64,000 nucleotides of DNA from Gilliamella sp. wkB7 (lineage in GTDB: Bacteria > Pseudomonadota > Gammaproteobacteria > Enterobacterales > Orbaceae). The position numbers were made by a program, and so were the translations under genes. The notes below the pieces were generated by a model. That model saw nothing but the letters and a program-made list of their open reading frames with translations. It was not told the DNA's origin and searched no databases. The DNA is taken from contig NZ_CM004509.1 in assembly GCF_001693435.1 (NCBI RefSeq), positions 2,790,001 to 2,854,000 of the forward strand, in the 5' to 3' direction. Positions 9,977 to 20,068 of the stretch are shown piece by piece. How positions within the stretch are numbered: the stretch's first letter is position 1; every line of letters starts with the position of its first letter.

Positions 9977-10141
9977 TGCAATAGTAAATAAAATAGCCAG
10001 TAAAGATGATTAAACATTATTGAGCTTAGTAGGCGGTATGTTTAAAATATCGCACTGTTTATTTAAAACTATGTATTAATGTATTACCAGTTTATGCCTA
10101 CTTGAGGTATTGACTGACTTGTAAATAAAAAGGAACCAAAT

Positions 10142-10972
10142 GTGACGTCTAATCAAATAGATAATAATACCCAGCATCGACATTCCCACACGGAATCACG
10201 CCCGAAAAATCATCAAGCTAGAAATGGGTTTGAATATTTTTTTAAAGGTTGGTCGTTAGCTTTTAGTCCAGGTATTAAGAAATTTGTTTTTTTACCTCTA
10301 CTTGCCAATATTGTATTAATGTCGGCGCTGTTTTATTGGTTTTTTACCGTTCTCAGTGGCATGGTCGATTGGGGGTTGTCTTATGTACCAAGCTGGTTAC
10401 AGTGGTTAGGATACATCATTGTATTTATTGTAATCCTAACGCTTGTGATTTTATTTTGTTATTTTTTCAGTACGGTGACTAACTTTATTGCTGCTCCTTT
10501 TAATGGAATATTAGCTGAACAAGTTGAAGCACAATTAACAGGTATGTCTGCACCCGATACAACATGGATGAGCTTAATTAAAGATTTACCGCGAATATTA
10601 AATCGTGAGCTGCAAAAATTAGGTCATTATCTATTATGGGCTATTCCTATTTTACTTACCTATTTTATCCCTGTCATTGGACAAACAGTTACGCCAGTGG
10701 TATGGTTTTTATTTACTGCTTGGCAAATCAGCATTCAATATGCGGACTATCCATTTGATAACCACAAAATTAAGTTCCACCGTATGCGTGAACTTTTAAA
10801 GCAAAACAAAGTCGACAATCTGATGTTTGGTGGTTTAGTTAGCTTTTTTACTATGGTACCGCTGCTGAATTTGATTGTGATGCCCATTGCTGTCTGTGGT
10901 GCAACAGCAATGTGGGTAGATCGTTACCGTCATCAAGCTGTATTTGAAAGTGCCAACCAAGATTTACGGTAA
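10142..10972 (+). CDS. cysZ: Sulfate transporter CysZ
   Basis: Inner membrane sulfate uptake protein feeding cysteine synthesis. GTG start at 10142 with AAAGGA ahead. After a polar, His-rich N-terminal extension of about 30 residues (E. coli has about 10), the sequence follows E. coli CysZ, with blocks PGIKKFVFLPLLANI, FIAAPFNGILAEQ, IGQTVTPVVWFLF, YPFDNHKI and CGATAMWVDRYR. About four membrane-embedded helix pairs are visible. cysK is also in the window (46.9 kb), but far away. Confidence 0.94.
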   Translation: MTSNQIDNNTQHRHSHTESRPKNHQARNGFEYFFKGWSLAFSPGIKKFVFLPLLANIVLMSALFYWFFTVLSGMVDWGLSYVPSWLQWLGYIIVFIVILTLVILFCYFFSTVTNFIAAPFNGILAEQVEAQLTGMSAPDTTWMSLIKDLPRILNRELQKLGHYLLWAIPILLTYFIPVIGQTVTPVVWFLFTAWQISIQYADYPFDNHKIKFHRMRELLKQNKVDNLMFGGLVSFFTMVPLLNLIVMPIAVCGATAMWVDRYRHQAVFESANQDLR

Positions 10973-10980
10973 CGCTTAGT

Positions 10981-11166
10981 TTATTTGTTTGATTTATTTG
11001 ATGACGGCCAATCGTCGTCATCATCGCTGTAAGGTATGGGTTTTATCCCGTTCTTTTTTTCCAGATAATTTTTATAACTCAGTCGATTCAGTGCTTTAAT
11101 GCCGTTGATAAAAATTCCAATTAAGATAATTAAAATAATCCACCAATAATCTTTAAGCCATGCCAT
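10981..11166 (-). CDS. ypfN: YpfN-family small membrane protein (UPF0370)
   Basis: 61 residues: one N-terminal membrane segment (YWWIILIILIGIFIN) and an acidic DDDDDWP motif close to the C-terminus, as in E. coli YpfN. Function unknown. It is the last gene of a yffB-dapE-ypfN reverse-strand unit and converges on cysZ with only 8 bases between stops. The same neighbours occur in E. coli. Confidence 0.85.
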   Translation of the reverse strand: MAWLKDYWWIILIILIGIFINGIKALNRLSYKNYLEKKNGIKPIPYSDDDDDWPSSNKSNK

Positions 11167-11200
11167 ATTATCTCCTTTTAGATAAGTGAAACGGGCTTAA

Positions 11201-12343
11201 TTACACCAGTAATAAAGTCTCTAAAATACGTCTATAAATTGCGGTTAAATTAATAATATCTTGGCAGCGGGCATTTTCGTTGACTTTATGGATAGTTTTG
11301 TTAACCACACCAAGCTCAATGACTTGGCACCCCATTTTAGCAATAAAACGCCCATCTGATGTCCCACCACTGGTCGAGAGGCGGGTATCTGTTCCCGTAA
11401 TGTCCTTAATGGCATTGGCAGCGGCATTGGTTAGCTCGCCTTGTGGGGTTAAAAAAGGATGACCTGAAAGACGCCAATTTAAAGTATATTTTAAATTATA
11501 CTTTTGAAGAATCTGTTCAACACGTTCTTTAATTTGTGTGTCGGTAAGTTCACTGCTATAGCGAAAATTGAATTGAACACTCAGATCGCCAGGTATTACA
11601 TTTTCTGCTCCTGTTCCGCCATTGATATTTGCAACTTGCATGGTGGTTTGTGGAAAATAGTCATTGCCATTGTCCCAAATTGTGCTGACCAATTCATTTA
11701 AAGCAGGAGCAAAACGATGCACTGGGTTATCTGCTAGATGAGGATAGGCAACATGACCTTGCACACCATGCACGACTAAATTTGCAGTTAATGAGCCACG
11801 GCGCCCATTTTTAATTTGATCGCCAAGTAAGGTATCGCTTGAAGGTTCGCCAACAATACAATAATCAATGCGTTCATGGCGATTGATTAATAAATCGACT
11901 ACTTTAACGGTACCATCGGTTGCGTCAGCTTCTTCATCAGACGTTAACAAAAAAGCCACACAGCCGTGATGATCAGGATTGTTTTTAATAAAATCTTCTG
12001 CTGCACACACCATAGCCGCGACGCCACTTTTCATGTCTGCTGCACCACGACCGTACAGTACACCATTTTCATCAATGGTTGGCGTAAAAGGCGGATAAAG
12101 CCATTTAGTTTCATCACCTGCGGGCACTACGTCAGTATGACCTGCAAACATCAGTGTTTTACTTTTACGAACACCATGAAAAGCCCACAAATTTTTGGTT
12201 TGCCCAATATTGATTTCTTCAATGGTAAATCCAAGTTTTTTTAAACGTTCGATAATTATTTTTTGACAGTTTTTATCGTCAGGACTTATCGATTTTTCAG
12301 CAATAAGCGCAGTAGTCAGCGCAATAACAGGTTCATTCATCAT
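11201..12343 (-). CDS. dapE: Succinyl-diaminopimelate desuccinylase
   Basis: M20-family di-zinc amidase that frees LL-diaminopimelate from its succinyl form. 380 residues (E. coli 375). Motifs: [13 protein letters not shown] (first zinc ligands His and Asp), [24 protein letters not shown] (catalytic Glu and ligand Glu), [23 protein letters not shown], and [11 protein letters not shown] near the end. An alternative start one codon downstream (MNEP) cannot be excluded. It follows yffB by about 10 bases. Confidence 0.95.
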   Translation of the reverse strand: MMNEPVIALTTALIAEKSISPDDKNCQKIIIERLKKLGFTIEEINIGQTKNLWAFHGVRKSKTLMFAGHTDVVPAGDETKWLYPPFTPTIDENGVLYGRGAADMKSGVAAMVCAAEDFIKNNPDHHGCVAFLLTSDEEADATDGTVKVVDLLINRHERIDYCIVGEPSSDTLLGDQIKNGRRGSLTANLVVHGVQGHVAYPHLADNPVHRFAPALNELVSTIWDNGNDYFPQTTMQVANINGGTGAENVIPGDLSVQFNFRYSSELTDTQIKERVEQILQKYNLKYTLNWRLSGHPFLTPQGELTNAAANAIKDITGTDTRLSTSGGTSDGRFIAKMGCQVIELGVVNKTIHKVNENARCQDIINLTAIYRRILETLLLV

Positions 12344-12353
12344 AGTTTTGTTC

Positions 12354-12710
12354 TTATTTTGATTGCGAAATAAATTGTGAATAACTCTCGTCAGAAAATC
12401 CTAACAAAGCACGCTTACCATCGATCAGTAAAGGACGTTTTAAAATGGATGGATTGTCTAACATAATTTTTTTTGCGGCTTGTGCATTATTAATTTGGGC
12501 ACGAACTTGTTCATCTAATTTGCACCATGTTGTACCGCGCGTATTAAGTAAACTTTGCCAATCAACTAATTGTAAAAAAGTGTCGAGCAGGTCAGCCGAT
12601 AATCCATCGGTTTTATAATTATGAAACTGATATTGAACTTGATGATCATCAAGCCAAGTAAACGCTTTTTTCATTGTGTTGCAGTTTTTAATACCATAGA
12701 TGATATACAT
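12354..12710 (-). CDS. yffB: ArsC/Spx-family reductase-like protein YffB
   Basis: 118-residue thioredoxin-fold protein. It carries the single-cysteine KNCNTMKKA motif at the first helix and the R-x-x-x-x-x-x-[13 protein letters not shown] block of the YffB branch. Arsenate reduction is not expected of this branch; in E. coli YffB is described only as glutathione-dependent thiol reductase-like. It is the first gene of the unit with dapE, as in E. coli. Confidence 0.88.
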   Translation of the reverse strand: MYIIYGIKNCNTMKKAFTWLDDHQVQYQFHNYKTDGLSADLLDTFLQLVDWQSLLNTRGTTWCKLDEQVRAQINNAQAAKKIMLDNPSILKRPLLIDGKRALLGFSDESYSQFISQSK

Positions 12711-13071
12711 AATTGAGGTGATCCATTTCTTTAATATATTAAAAGATTATATCAGCTATAAGTAATTATCAGCAATTAGGATGATTAATGGGAATATCCG
12801 TTCTGATTTAGTTTTATTATACTTAATAGGATTAACGGGTGATAATTTCACCAACCTTAAAAAAGAGGTTAAAATCGTTTTTTCTGAAGATAGTCTGCAT
12901 TTTTATTCAAAAATAATTGAAAATTTTCTAATTACCCCCATTATTTGACCATTCTTTCCATTTTTTACATGAAAATTTGTTTTTTTCTACATTAATGTGT
13001 ATTAATATTGCGAATCGTTCGCATTTTAATTTGTGCGAAAAAAATAAATAAGCTAAATAAACGTAGGAAGT
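12711..13071. other. Intergenic region between divergent yffB and feoA
   Basis: No coding frame seen. It holds both promoters. A near-perfect inverted repeat GGTGA-N5-TCACC lies at 12838-12852 (binder unknown), and a Fur-like palindrome lies just before feoA (entered separately). Confidence 0.5.
13003..13027 (+). promoter_or_regulatory. Candidate Fur box upstream of feoABC
   Basis: Perfect palindrome TGCGAATCGTTCGCA at 13009-13023 inside an AT-rich flank, about 50 bases before feoA. It resembles the TGCAAAT-ATTCTCATT form of Fur sites, and feo operons are classic Fur targets. FNR control is also common for feo, but no clean TTGAT-N4-ATCAA was seen. Confidence 0.5.
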
Positions 13072-13317
13072 ATGATGTCATCTTTAACTCTTAACCACTT
13101 GCCGATAGGGCGTGAGGCGGTTATTTCTAGATTTTTACCTAAATCGTTACCTTATCGTCGTAAATTACTGGCTATGGGCATTACACCGGGTTGTAAAGTC
13201 GAGGTAGTACGGACTGCGCCACTTGGTGACCCAATTGAGATTAATATGCGTGGATTTTTATTATGCTTACGCCGCCAAGAAGCTTCTTTTATCGAAGTGT
13301 TAGAGGTCGGAGCATGA
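13072..13317 (+). CDS. feoA: Ferrous iron transport protein A
   Basis: 81-residue SH3-like cytoplasmic protein that works with FeoB. Conserved LLAMGITPGCKVEVVRTAPLGDP block. ATG at 13072 (a second ATG follows directly) with GTAGGAAG upstream. Its TGA overlaps the feoB ATG as ATGA, indicating coupled translation. Confidence 0.93.
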   Translation: MMSSLTLNHLPIGREAVISRFLPKSLPYRRKLLAMGITPGCKVEVVRTAPLGDPIEINMRGFLLCLRRQEASFIEVLEVGA

Positions 13318-15641
13318 AGATCGCGCTAATTGGTAATCCAAATTGTGGCAAAACAACATTATTCAATTTGTTGACCGGTGCCAAACAAAGAGTGGGAAAT
13401 TGGCCTGGCGTTACTGTCGAGCGTAAAACAGGTCTGTTTGCCTATAATCAGAAACAATACGATATTGTCGATTTACCGGGAACCTATTCAATTGAATCCG
13501 ATCCATTATGCGTGTCGCAAGATGAGTTAATTGCAAGGCAGTTTGTTTTGAGTGAAGATGATTGCATGATAGTCAATATTATTGATGCGACTAATTTGCA
13601 ACGCAGTTTATATTTGACCTGTCAATTAGTTGATTTGCAATTGCCTATGATCGTTGTGCTTAATATGATGGATGCTGTTAAAGCAATGGGTGAACAGATT
13701 AATGTTGCAAAATTATCTAAATTGCTGGGTTGTCCAGTGGTGGCGATATCATCAAGTAAAAAAATAGGATTGCAAACACTGTATCAGCAAATTGAAGCGA
13801 TGACAGTATCTTCCCAAGTAGCTAATCCTTCAATCAATTTGTTGGGGGATGAACAGCAAGCTATTATTGATGGATATATTAATGAATTACCAGAAGACTG
13901 TGAACTACGTCGATTTAACCCATGGCAGTTGCAAGATGTGTTATTAGATGATTCACACTACAATTTGACCCAACTTGAGAGTGAAAAGCTAACAGCTTGT
14001 CGTCTGTCACTTTCAGCATGGTGCGATAACGAAATTGATGTAGCGCTAGCATCTGCACGTTATGATACGATTGATGCGATTTGTAAAACGGTCATTGACA
14101 AGCCTCGTGAATTAAATGTTCGCTTTTCTGATATGCTTGACAAAATTACTTTAGGACGCATTACAGGTATTCCACTGTTTTTGTTAACAATGTATATCAT
14201 GTTCATGTTGTCGATTAATTTTGGGTCAGTATTTGTTGATTTTTTTGATGGATTATGTGGCACGTTGTTTGTGGATGGTACAGCACATGTACTGCAAACC
14301 ATACAGGCTCCTAGCTGGCTTATCGCCATTTTGGCCAATGGTATCGGGCGCGGTATTCAAACTGTTTCAACCTTCATACCTGTAATTGGGGCAATGTTTT
14401 TCTGTATGTCATTTTTAGAAGATTCGGGTTATTTGGCAAGGGCAGCAGTGGTTGTCGATCGTGGTATGCGCTGTATCGGTTTGCCGGGTAAGGCATTTGT
14501 ACCCATGTTAGTCGGTTTTGGTTGTGGTGTGCCAGCAATTATGGGAACACGTACATTAGAAAGCACGCGCGATCGCATTATGTCAATCTGTATGATTCCA
14601 TTTATGTCGTGCGGAGCAAGATTGCCTGTATATGCGTTGTTTGCGGTTATCTTCGCACCTAGACATGCTTCATTTATCGTTTTCAGTTTGTATATGTTAG
14701 GTGTCGCAGTGGCAATTATCACAGGATTTGTGCTTAAATTTACTTTATTAAAAGGTTCGATTACGCCGTTTATTATGGAGATGCCCGTATATCGAATTCC
14801 TACTTTAAGCAGTTTGCTCAGTTTATCTTGGCAACGTCTGAAAAATTTCATTTTCAAAGCAGGAAAAGCCATTATAATCATGGTGACTGTTTTGAGTTTG
14901 CTTAACTCATGGGGACGAGATGGAACGTTTGGACATGAAGATTCACAAGATTCTATGCTATCTGTAGTTAGTCAAAAGATTACACCAGTATTTGCCCCAA
15001 TGGGTATTAATCAACAGAATTGGCCTGCTACCGTTGGTATTTTTACGGGTATTTTTGCCAAAGAATCGGTTATTGCCACCTTAAACTCGCTTTATTCTAT
15101 GGATGATACGGATACAACACAACAGGCTGAATCATTTAATTTATCGCAAGGGATTTTAGATGCACTTAAAACGATTCCTAAAAATCTAGTTGATTTGTCT
15201 GATGCTGTTTTAGATCCTTTGGGGTTATCTACTGTTAATGATGATATTGACTCATTACAATCCGACTTAGCTGTGGATTCGACAGCAGTATCACAAATTA
15301 AAAATTCCTTTATTACGCCATCGGTCGCCATAGCTTATTTAATTTTTATATTACTTTATACTCCCTGTGCTGCGGCTTTAGGGGCGGTATATCGTGAAGC
15401 AGGTATAAGATGGATGATATTTGTTGGCATTTGGACTTTTATCATTGGTTGGTTATCTGCAACAATTTACTATCAAACAACTTTGATTGGACATTCACAA
15501 TCGGCGGTTTGGTGGCTTTTAGGATGTGGGGCATTTATGCTAATTATGATTATCACCATGCGGATATTAGGGCGATATTCCATTTTTAATCAAACAACCG
15601 TCAGTTCATCTAACTCTAAAAATTCATCCTGCTGTTATTAA
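13314..15641 (+). CDS. feoB: Ferrous iron transporter FeoB
   Basis: 775 residues. The N-terminal G domain has GNPNCGKTT at residues 7-15 (G1), DLPGTYS (G3) and LNMMDA (G4). A helical GDI-like linker follows, then the polytopic membrane part with the two inverted Gate motifs, including GFGCGVPAIMGTR. An earlier in-frame start at 13263 would lengthen the protein by 17 residues. ATG at 13314 gives the standard MKIALIGNPN start and overlaps the feoA stop, so I used it. The C-terminus ends in CCY, as many FeoB proteins end in cysteines. Confidence 0.96.
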   Translation: MKIALIGNPNCGKTTLFNLLTGAKQRVGNWPGVTVERKTGLFAYNQKQYDIVDLPGTYSIESDPLCVSQDELIARQFVLSEDDCMIVNIIDATNLQRSLYLTCQLVDLQLPMIVVLNMMDAVKAMGEQINVAKLSKLLGCPVVAISSSKKIGLQTLYQQIEAMTVSSQVANPSINLLGDEQQAIIDGYINELPEDCELRRFNPWQLQDVLLDDSHYNLTQLESEKLTACRLSLSAWCDNEIDVALASARYDTIDAICKTVIDKPRELNVRFSDMLDKITLGRITGIPLFLLTMYIMFMLSINFGSVFVDFFDGLCGTLFVDGTAHVLQTIQAPSWLIAILANGIGRGIQTVSTFIPVIGAMFFCMSFLEDSGYLARAAVVVDRGMRCIGLPGKAFVPMLVGFGCGVPAIMGTRTLESTRDRIMSICMIPFMSCGARLPVYALFAVIFAPRHASFIVFSLYMLGVAVAIITGFVLKFTLLKGSITPFIMEMPVYRIPTLSSLLSLSWQRLKNFIFKAGKAIIIMVTVLSLLNSWGRDGTFGHEDSQDSMLSVVSQKITPVFAPMGINQQNWPATVGIFTGIFAKESVIATLNSLYSMDDTDTTQQAESFNLSQGILDALKTIPKNLVDLSDAVLDPLGLSTVNDDIDSLQSDLAVDSTAVSQIKNSFITPSVAIAYLIFILLYTPCAAALGAVYREAGIRWMIFVGIWTFIIGWLSATIYYQTTLIGHSQSAVWWLLGCGAFMLIMIITMRILGRYSIFNQTTVSSSNSKNSSCCY

Positions 15642-15690
15642 ATAGCAGATCCTTAAAACATCTTATTTAATTAACCATTCAATCATAAAT

Positions 15691-15732
15691 TAAGGAGAAG
15701 ATGCAGGACATAACCCTGCATCTTTTATTATT
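15691..15732 (+). promoter_or_regulatory. Hairpin lodged between Shine-Dalgarno and start codon of feoC
   Basis: TAAGGAG at 15691-15697 is too far (35 bases) from the feoC ATG at 15733 for normal use. The bases between form a 10-bp perfect stem AAGATGCAGG / CCTGCATCTT with a 7-base loop (15698-15724), leaving TTATTATT before the ATG. Folding the stem would bring the Shine-Dalgarno to about 8 bases from the start. The same hairpin could be read as a weak terminator because U-rich sequence follows. A 12-codon frame starting at ATG 15701 overlaps the feoC start. Confidence 0.6.
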
Positions 15733-15978
15733 ATGCTAGTAACTTCAATTCGAGATTATGTGCAATTAAAAGGTCGTGCCGAGTTGCAAGACATTGCCCG
15801 ACATTTTCGTATACCTAACAGTGCCACAGCACAAATGCTGGATTTTTGGATTAAAAAAGGAAGTATTGAGCAAATTACCATAGGGGATAATCAAAGCGCA
15901 TGCACACCTAATCAATGCAAAACGTGTTCAGGTTGTAATATCACTCAGCAAATAGTTTATGTTTGGTTAAATAAATGA
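15733..15978 (+). CDS. feoC: FeoC-like iron transport accessory protein
   Basis: 81 residues: an N-terminal winged-helix part (IRDYVQLKGRAELQDIARHF) and a cysteine cluster C-x4-C-x2-C-x2-C (CTPNQCKTCSGC, about residues 56-67), the layout of FeoC, which in Klebsiella/E. coli binds an oxygen-sensitive cluster or protects FeoB from proteolysis. It is 91 bases after feoB on the same strand. The unusual translation start region is described separately. Confidence 0.85.
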   Translation: MLVTSIRDYVQLKGRAELQDIARHFRIPNSATAQMLDFWIKKGSIEQITIGDNQSACTPNQCKTCSGCNITQQIVYVWLNK

Positions 15979-16240
15979 GTCATATCACTTTCAAAATCAT
16001 TATGTTCAAATGTGTTTATATTTAACCTTTGATTGAATCATGTAAAAAATTTTACTATAGATACTCTATTTAGGTAGTACTCTTTGTAATTAATAGCATA
16101 AATTATTGCTATATTTTCTTAAAAAATATTTTATTTTCGAGACTTTCATCACATAATTGAATTAATTTATATCTCAAAATATCAAATGATATTAATATGA
16201 ACTTATGTTCATTTTTTGAATTAAATTGAGGTAAAATAAT

Positions 16241-16696
16241 ATGAAACCAATAGCCATTGGCGCTGATGATGCCGCTTTTGAATTTAGAAATAGCATAGTT
16301 GATTATTTGACTAAACAAGGTATTGAAATTGTGGATTATAGCAGTGACAAACAAGTAAAAAATGCTTTGTATCCTGATGTCGCAAATGCCGTAGCCTGTT
16401 CTATCAAAGAAGGTAAACATGAACGAGGTATCTTAATTTGTGGTACAGGTATCGGTGTTGCCATTGCTGCCAATAAGATACCCGGTATTCGCGCAGCTCA
16501 ATGTCATGATGTATTTTCGGCTGAGCGTGCTAGAAAGAGCAATAATGCTCAAATTATGACAATGGGTGCTAGAGTAATTGGTGTTGAGCTAGCTAAAAAA
16601 CTTGTACAAGCATGGTTAAATTCTGAATTTGAAGGTGGTGGTTCGACAGCTAAAGTTGAGCGCATCAACCATTATGATCAACTTTATAGTAAATAA
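16241..16696 (+). CDS. RpiB/LacA/LacB-family sugar-phosphate isomerase
   Basis: 151 residues with the RpiB fold signature GILICGTGIGVAIAANK, including the family Cys, and the C-terminal AWLNSEFEGGG. Compared with E. coli RpiB, the N-terminal Asp-His is Asp-Asp (GADDAAF) and the RQHND loop carrying the ring-opening His reads RKSNNAQ. Those forms are, to my recollection, those of tetrose/other sugar-phosphate isomerases rather than classical ribose-5-phosphate isomerase B. Ribose-5-phosphate isomerisation therefore remains possible but unproven. It lies 200 bases upstream of tal and tkt. Confidence 0.8.
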   Translation: MKPIAIGADDAAFEFRNSIVDYLTKQGIEIVDYSSDKQVKNALYPDVANAVACSIKEGKHERGILICGTGIGVAIAANKIPGIRAAQCHDVFSAERARKSNNAQIMTMGARVIGVELAKKLVQAWLNSEFEGGGSTAKVERINHYDQLYSK

Positions 16697-16899
16697 TCAC
16701 TATTAGTTAGAATTTTTTTGGTTAAAAGCAGATTAAATTTGCAAACAATGAGAACATTTCGATATTTAATTTTACCTTATATTTGTCTGTTTTTTAATCT
16801 ATTATGTGTGCGAAATAGCAATAGGGCACTGTCGTTTTATTTTTGAATAAATGCTATTATATTTTTATTAAACTAAAAGCTGTAGAGGATAAAAGAAGT

Positions 16900-17850
16900 A
16901 TGAGTCAATTAGATGAATTTAAAAAATTTACTGTAGTTGTTGCCGATACTGGAGATATCGATTCAATTAAACAATTTTCCCCTGAAGATGCCACTACCAA
17001 CCCATCCCTTGTACTGAAAGCAGCTCAACTTCCTCAGTATCGCTATCTAATCGATTCTGCTGTAGAAACCGCTAAAAAACTGGGCGGGAGTAAAGAACAA
17101 CAATTAGTTAATGCGTGTGATCAAGTCGCTGTTAATATTGGTGCTGAAATTTTAAAATTTGTTCCTGGTCGTATCTCGACAGAAGTGGATGCCCGTTTAT
17201 CATTTGACACACAAGGTTGTATAGACAAAGCACGTCGTATCATTGAACTTTACCAAGCAAAAGGTATCGATAAATCACGTATCTTAATTAAAATCGCTTC
17301 TACTTGGGAAGGGATTAAAGCAGCAGAAATTCTTGAAAAAGAGGGAATTAACTGTAATTTGACATTACTTTTCTCATTTGCACAAGCAAGAGCATGTGCT
17401 GAAGTAAATGCCTTTTTAATTTCTCCGTTTGTTGGCCGTATCTATGATTGGTATCAAGCTAAAAAACCAATCGATCCTTATGTTGCAGACGAAGATCCTG
17501 GTGTAGTTTCGGTTCGTAATATCTTCAATTATTACAAACAACATGGTTATAAAACGATTGTGATGGGCGCAAGTTTCCGTAAAGTTGACCAAATTTTAGC
17601 ACTAGCGGGTTGTGACCGTCTAACCATTGCACCGAGTTTGCTTGCTGAAATGCAGCAATCAACAGCCCCTGTAACACAAAAACTTAATCCAAATCAACAG
17701 GTAGTCGATCGCCCAGCGCCGATGACTGAGGCTGAATTTAGATGGCAACACAATAGTGATGCCATGGCAGTTGAAAAACTTGCTGAAGGTATCCGTGCTT
17801 TTGCTGTTGACCAAGGCAAATTAGAAGATATGATTAGTGCATTACTTTAA
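16900..17850 (+). CDS. tal: Transaldolase
   Basis: Transfers dihydroxyacetone units in the non-oxidative pentose phosphate pathway. 316 residues, matching E. coli TalB throughout: [17 protein letters not shown], the Schiff-base region ILIKIASTW (Lys131), [16 protein letters not shown] and LTIAPSLL. An upstream TTG in frame at 16843 would add 19 non-conserved residues. ATG at 16900, preceded by AGAGGA, gives the [10 protein letters not shown] start and is preferred. It is followed by a terminator and then tkt. Confidence 0.96.
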   Translation: MSQLDEFKKFTVVVADTGDIDSIKQFSPEDATTNPSLVLKAAQLPQYRYLIDSAVETAKKLGGSKEQQLVNACDQVAVNIGAEILKFVPGRISTEVDARLSFDTQGCIDKARRIIELYQAKGIDKSRILIKIASTWEGIKAAEILEKEGINCNLTLLFSFAQARACAEVNAFLISPFVGRIYDWYQAKKPIDPYVADEDPGVVSVRNIFNYYKQHGYKTIVMGASFRKVDQILALAGCDRLTIAPSLLAEMQQSTAPVTQKLNPNQQVVDRPAPMTEAEFRWQHNSDAMAVEKLAEGIRAFAVDQGKLEDMISALL

Positions 17851-17866
17851 GCATATAGAATACAAA

Positions 17867-17889
17867 GGGGAGCTAGCTCCCCATTTTTA
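17867..17889 (+). terminator. Intrinsic terminator after tal
   Basis: Perfect 16-base palindrome GGGGAGCTAGCTCCCC followed by ATTTTTAC. It separates tal from tkt. Confidence 0.75.
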
Positions 17890-18002
17890 CATTATTTAAT
17901 TCGATTTGATTAACAAATTTGGCAGGTGACAGCATTTGTTGCTGAGAATAGTAACTTGCTAGATTAGGAATTTTTAATTAAAAATATTTTGGAGATTACA
18001 AC

Positions 18003-20009
18003 ATGAATGCAACGACTTTATCTCACCGCGAACTAGCGAATGCGATAAGAGCATTAAGTATGGATGGTGTGCAAAAAGCTAAATCTGGTCATCCAGGTGC
18101 ACCTATGGGTATGGCCGATATGGCGGAAGTACTTTGGCGTGGATTTTTAAAACATAATCCTACTAACCCTAATTGGGCGGATCGCGATCGTTTTGTATTA
18201 TCAAATGGTCATGCATCTATGTTGATTTATAGCTTGCTGCATTTAACTGGATACAATGTCACGATTGATGATCTTAAAAACTTTCGTCAACTGCATTCAA
18301 AAACCGCAGGTCATCCTGAATATGGTTATGTTCCGGGTGTTGAAACAACAACAGGCCCGTTAGGACAAGGTATTGCTAATGCGGTAGGTATGGCTATTGC
18401 TGAAAGAACATTAGCTGCGCAATTTAATAAATCAGGCCATACCATTGTTGACCATCATACTTATGTCTTTATGGGTGATGGTTGTATGATGGAAGGAATT
18501 TCACACGAAGTATGTTCATTAGCAGGTACGCTTAAATTAGGCAAACTCATTGCATTTTATGATGAAAATGGTATTTCAATTGATGGTGAAATTGAAGGTT
18601 GGTTTACTGATGATACGGCAAAACGCTTTGAAGCTTATGGTTGGCATGTAATTCGTGGCATTGATGGTCATGATGCTAAAGCTCTAAAAGAAGCCATTGA
18701 ACAAGCACAAGCAGTAACCGATAAACCGTCATTGTTAATGTGTAAAACAATTATTGGTTTTGGTTCACCAAATAAAGCGGGTAGCCACGAAAGTCATGGC
18801 GCACCTTTAGGTGATGCTGAAATCGAAGCAACACGTAAAGAACTGGGTTGGAATTATCCTGCCTTTGAAATTCCAAAAGAGTATTACGATGCTTGGGATG
18901 CAAAAGCCAAAGGTAAACAAGTTGAAGATGAGTGGAATGCACGTTTTGATGCATATGCTAAAGCTTATCCTGATTTAGCTCAAGAGTTTAAACGTCGAGT
19001 TAGTGGCGATCTACCTGCTAATTGGCAACAAGTAGCAAAAGATTTTGTGAATAAACTGCAAGCAAATCCAGCAACAATTGCAACACGTAAAGCATCACAA
19101 AATGCGATTGAAGCGTTTGCTCCTACTTTAACTGAATTTTTGGGTGGTTCTGCCGACTTAGCACCAAGTAATTTAACCATGTGGTCAGGTTCAAAAGAGA
19201 TTTTAGCCAACCCAAATGGAAATTATATCCACTATGGTGTACGTGAGTTTGGTATGTCAGCGATCATGAATGGTATCGCATTACATGGTGGCTTTATTCC
19301 TTATGGCGCAACTTTCCTAATGTTCATGGAATACGCACGTAATGCTATCCGTATGGCTGCGTTAATGAAGATTCGTTCATTATTCGTTTATACTCATGAT
19401 TCTATTGGTTTAGGTGAAGATGGACCAACACATCAACCTGTTGAGCAAATGGCAAGTTTACGTGTTACACCAAATGTCAGTACTTGGCGACCATGTGACC
19501 AAGTTGAATCAGCTATCGCTTGGCAATATGCGATAGAACGCAAAAATGGTCCAACAGCGCTAATCTTCTCAAGACAAAATCTTAAACAACAAGATCGTAG
19601 TGCTGAGCAATTAGCTAATGTTTATCGTGGTGGTTATATTCTTAATGATTGTACTGGTACACCAGAATTAATTATCATTGCTACTGGTTCAGAAGTTGAA
19701 CTTGCTGTTGAGGCATATCATAAACTTACCGAAGCTGGTAAAAAAGTAAGAGTTGTCTCAATGCCATCGACAGATGCATTTGATAAACAAGATGAAACTT
19801 ATAAAGAATCTGTATTACCATCTTCAGTGACGGCTCGCTTAGCGATCGAAGCAGGTATCAGTGATTATTGGTATAAATATGTTGGTCTTAACGGTAAAGT
19901 TGTTGGTATGACAACATTCGGTGAATCAGGCCCAGCCGATCAACTATTTAAAGAATTTGGTTTTACTATTGATAATGTCTTAAATCAGGCGAAAAGTTTA
20001 TTGAAATAA
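18003..20009 (+). CDS. tkt: Transketolase
   Basis: 668-residue thiamine-diphosphate enzyme of the pentose phosphate pathway, cytoplasmic. Visible: [25 protein letters not shown], the ThDP motif [14 protein letters not shown] to [10 protein letters not shown], the [13 protein letters not shown] pyrimidine-domain block with the catalytic Glu, and [15 protein letters not shown]. Length equals E. coli TktA within a few residues. GGAGATTACAAC lies before the ATG. With the isomerase and tal upstream it makes a pentose-phosphate cluster. Confidence 0.96.
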   Translation: MNATTLSHRELANAIRALSMDGVQKAKSGHPGAPMGMADMAEVLWRGFLKHNPTNPNWADRDRFVLSNGHASMLIYSLLHLTGYNVTIDDLKNFRQLHSKTAGHPEYGYVPGVETTTGPLGQGIANAVGMAIAERTLAAQFNKSGHTIVDHHTYVFMGDGCMMEGISHEVCSLAGTLKLGKLIAFYDENGISIDGEIEGWFTDDTAKRFEAYGWHVIRGIDGHDAKALKEAIEQAQAVTDKPSLLMCKTIIGFGSPNKAGSHESHGAPLGDAEIEATRKELGWNYPAFEIPKEYYDAWDAKAKGKQVEDEWNARFDAYAKAYPDLAQEFKRRVSGDLPANWQQVAKDFVNKLQANPATIATRKASQNAIEAFAPTLTEFLGGSADLAPSNLTMWSGSKEILANPNGNYIHYGVREFGMSAIMNGIALHGGFIPYGATFLMFMEYARNAIRMAALMKIRSLFVYTHDSIGLGEDGPTHQPVEQMASLRVTPNVSTWRPCDQVESAIAWQYAIERKNGPTALIFSRQNLKQQDRSAEQLANVYRGGYILNDCTGTPELIIIATGSEVELAVEAYHKLTEAGKKVRVVSMPSTDAFDKQDETYKESVLPSSVTARLAIEAGISDYWYKYVGLNGKVVGMTTFGESGPADQLFKEFGFTIDNVLNQAKSLLK

Positions 20010-20033
20010 ATTATAGTCTGCTTAACAGAATAA

Positions 20034-20068
20034 AACTTCGCTAATAACTTTAGCGAAGTTTTTTTTTG
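20034..20068 (+). terminator. Intrinsic terminator after tkt
   Basis: Stem AACTTCGCTA / TAGCGAAGTT with a 7-base loop and a run of eight T residues. Confidence 0.9.

Noticed and set aside
12838-12852. GGTGA-N5-TCACC palindrome as a named operator
   Set aside because: No regulator consensus that I know fits both arms and spacing, so it is mentioned in the intergenic entry without a name.
14060-14881. Reverse-strand open frames inside feoB
   Set aside because: They lie wholly within a highly conserved gene, have no ribosome binding sites, and their composition is that of the complement of membrane-helix codons.
15699-15739. 12-codon frame at ATG 15701 as a feoC leader peptide gene
   Set aside because: The spacing of 3 bases from AAGGAG is too short for good initiation and the start lies in a stable stem; kept only as an alternative in the hairpin finding.
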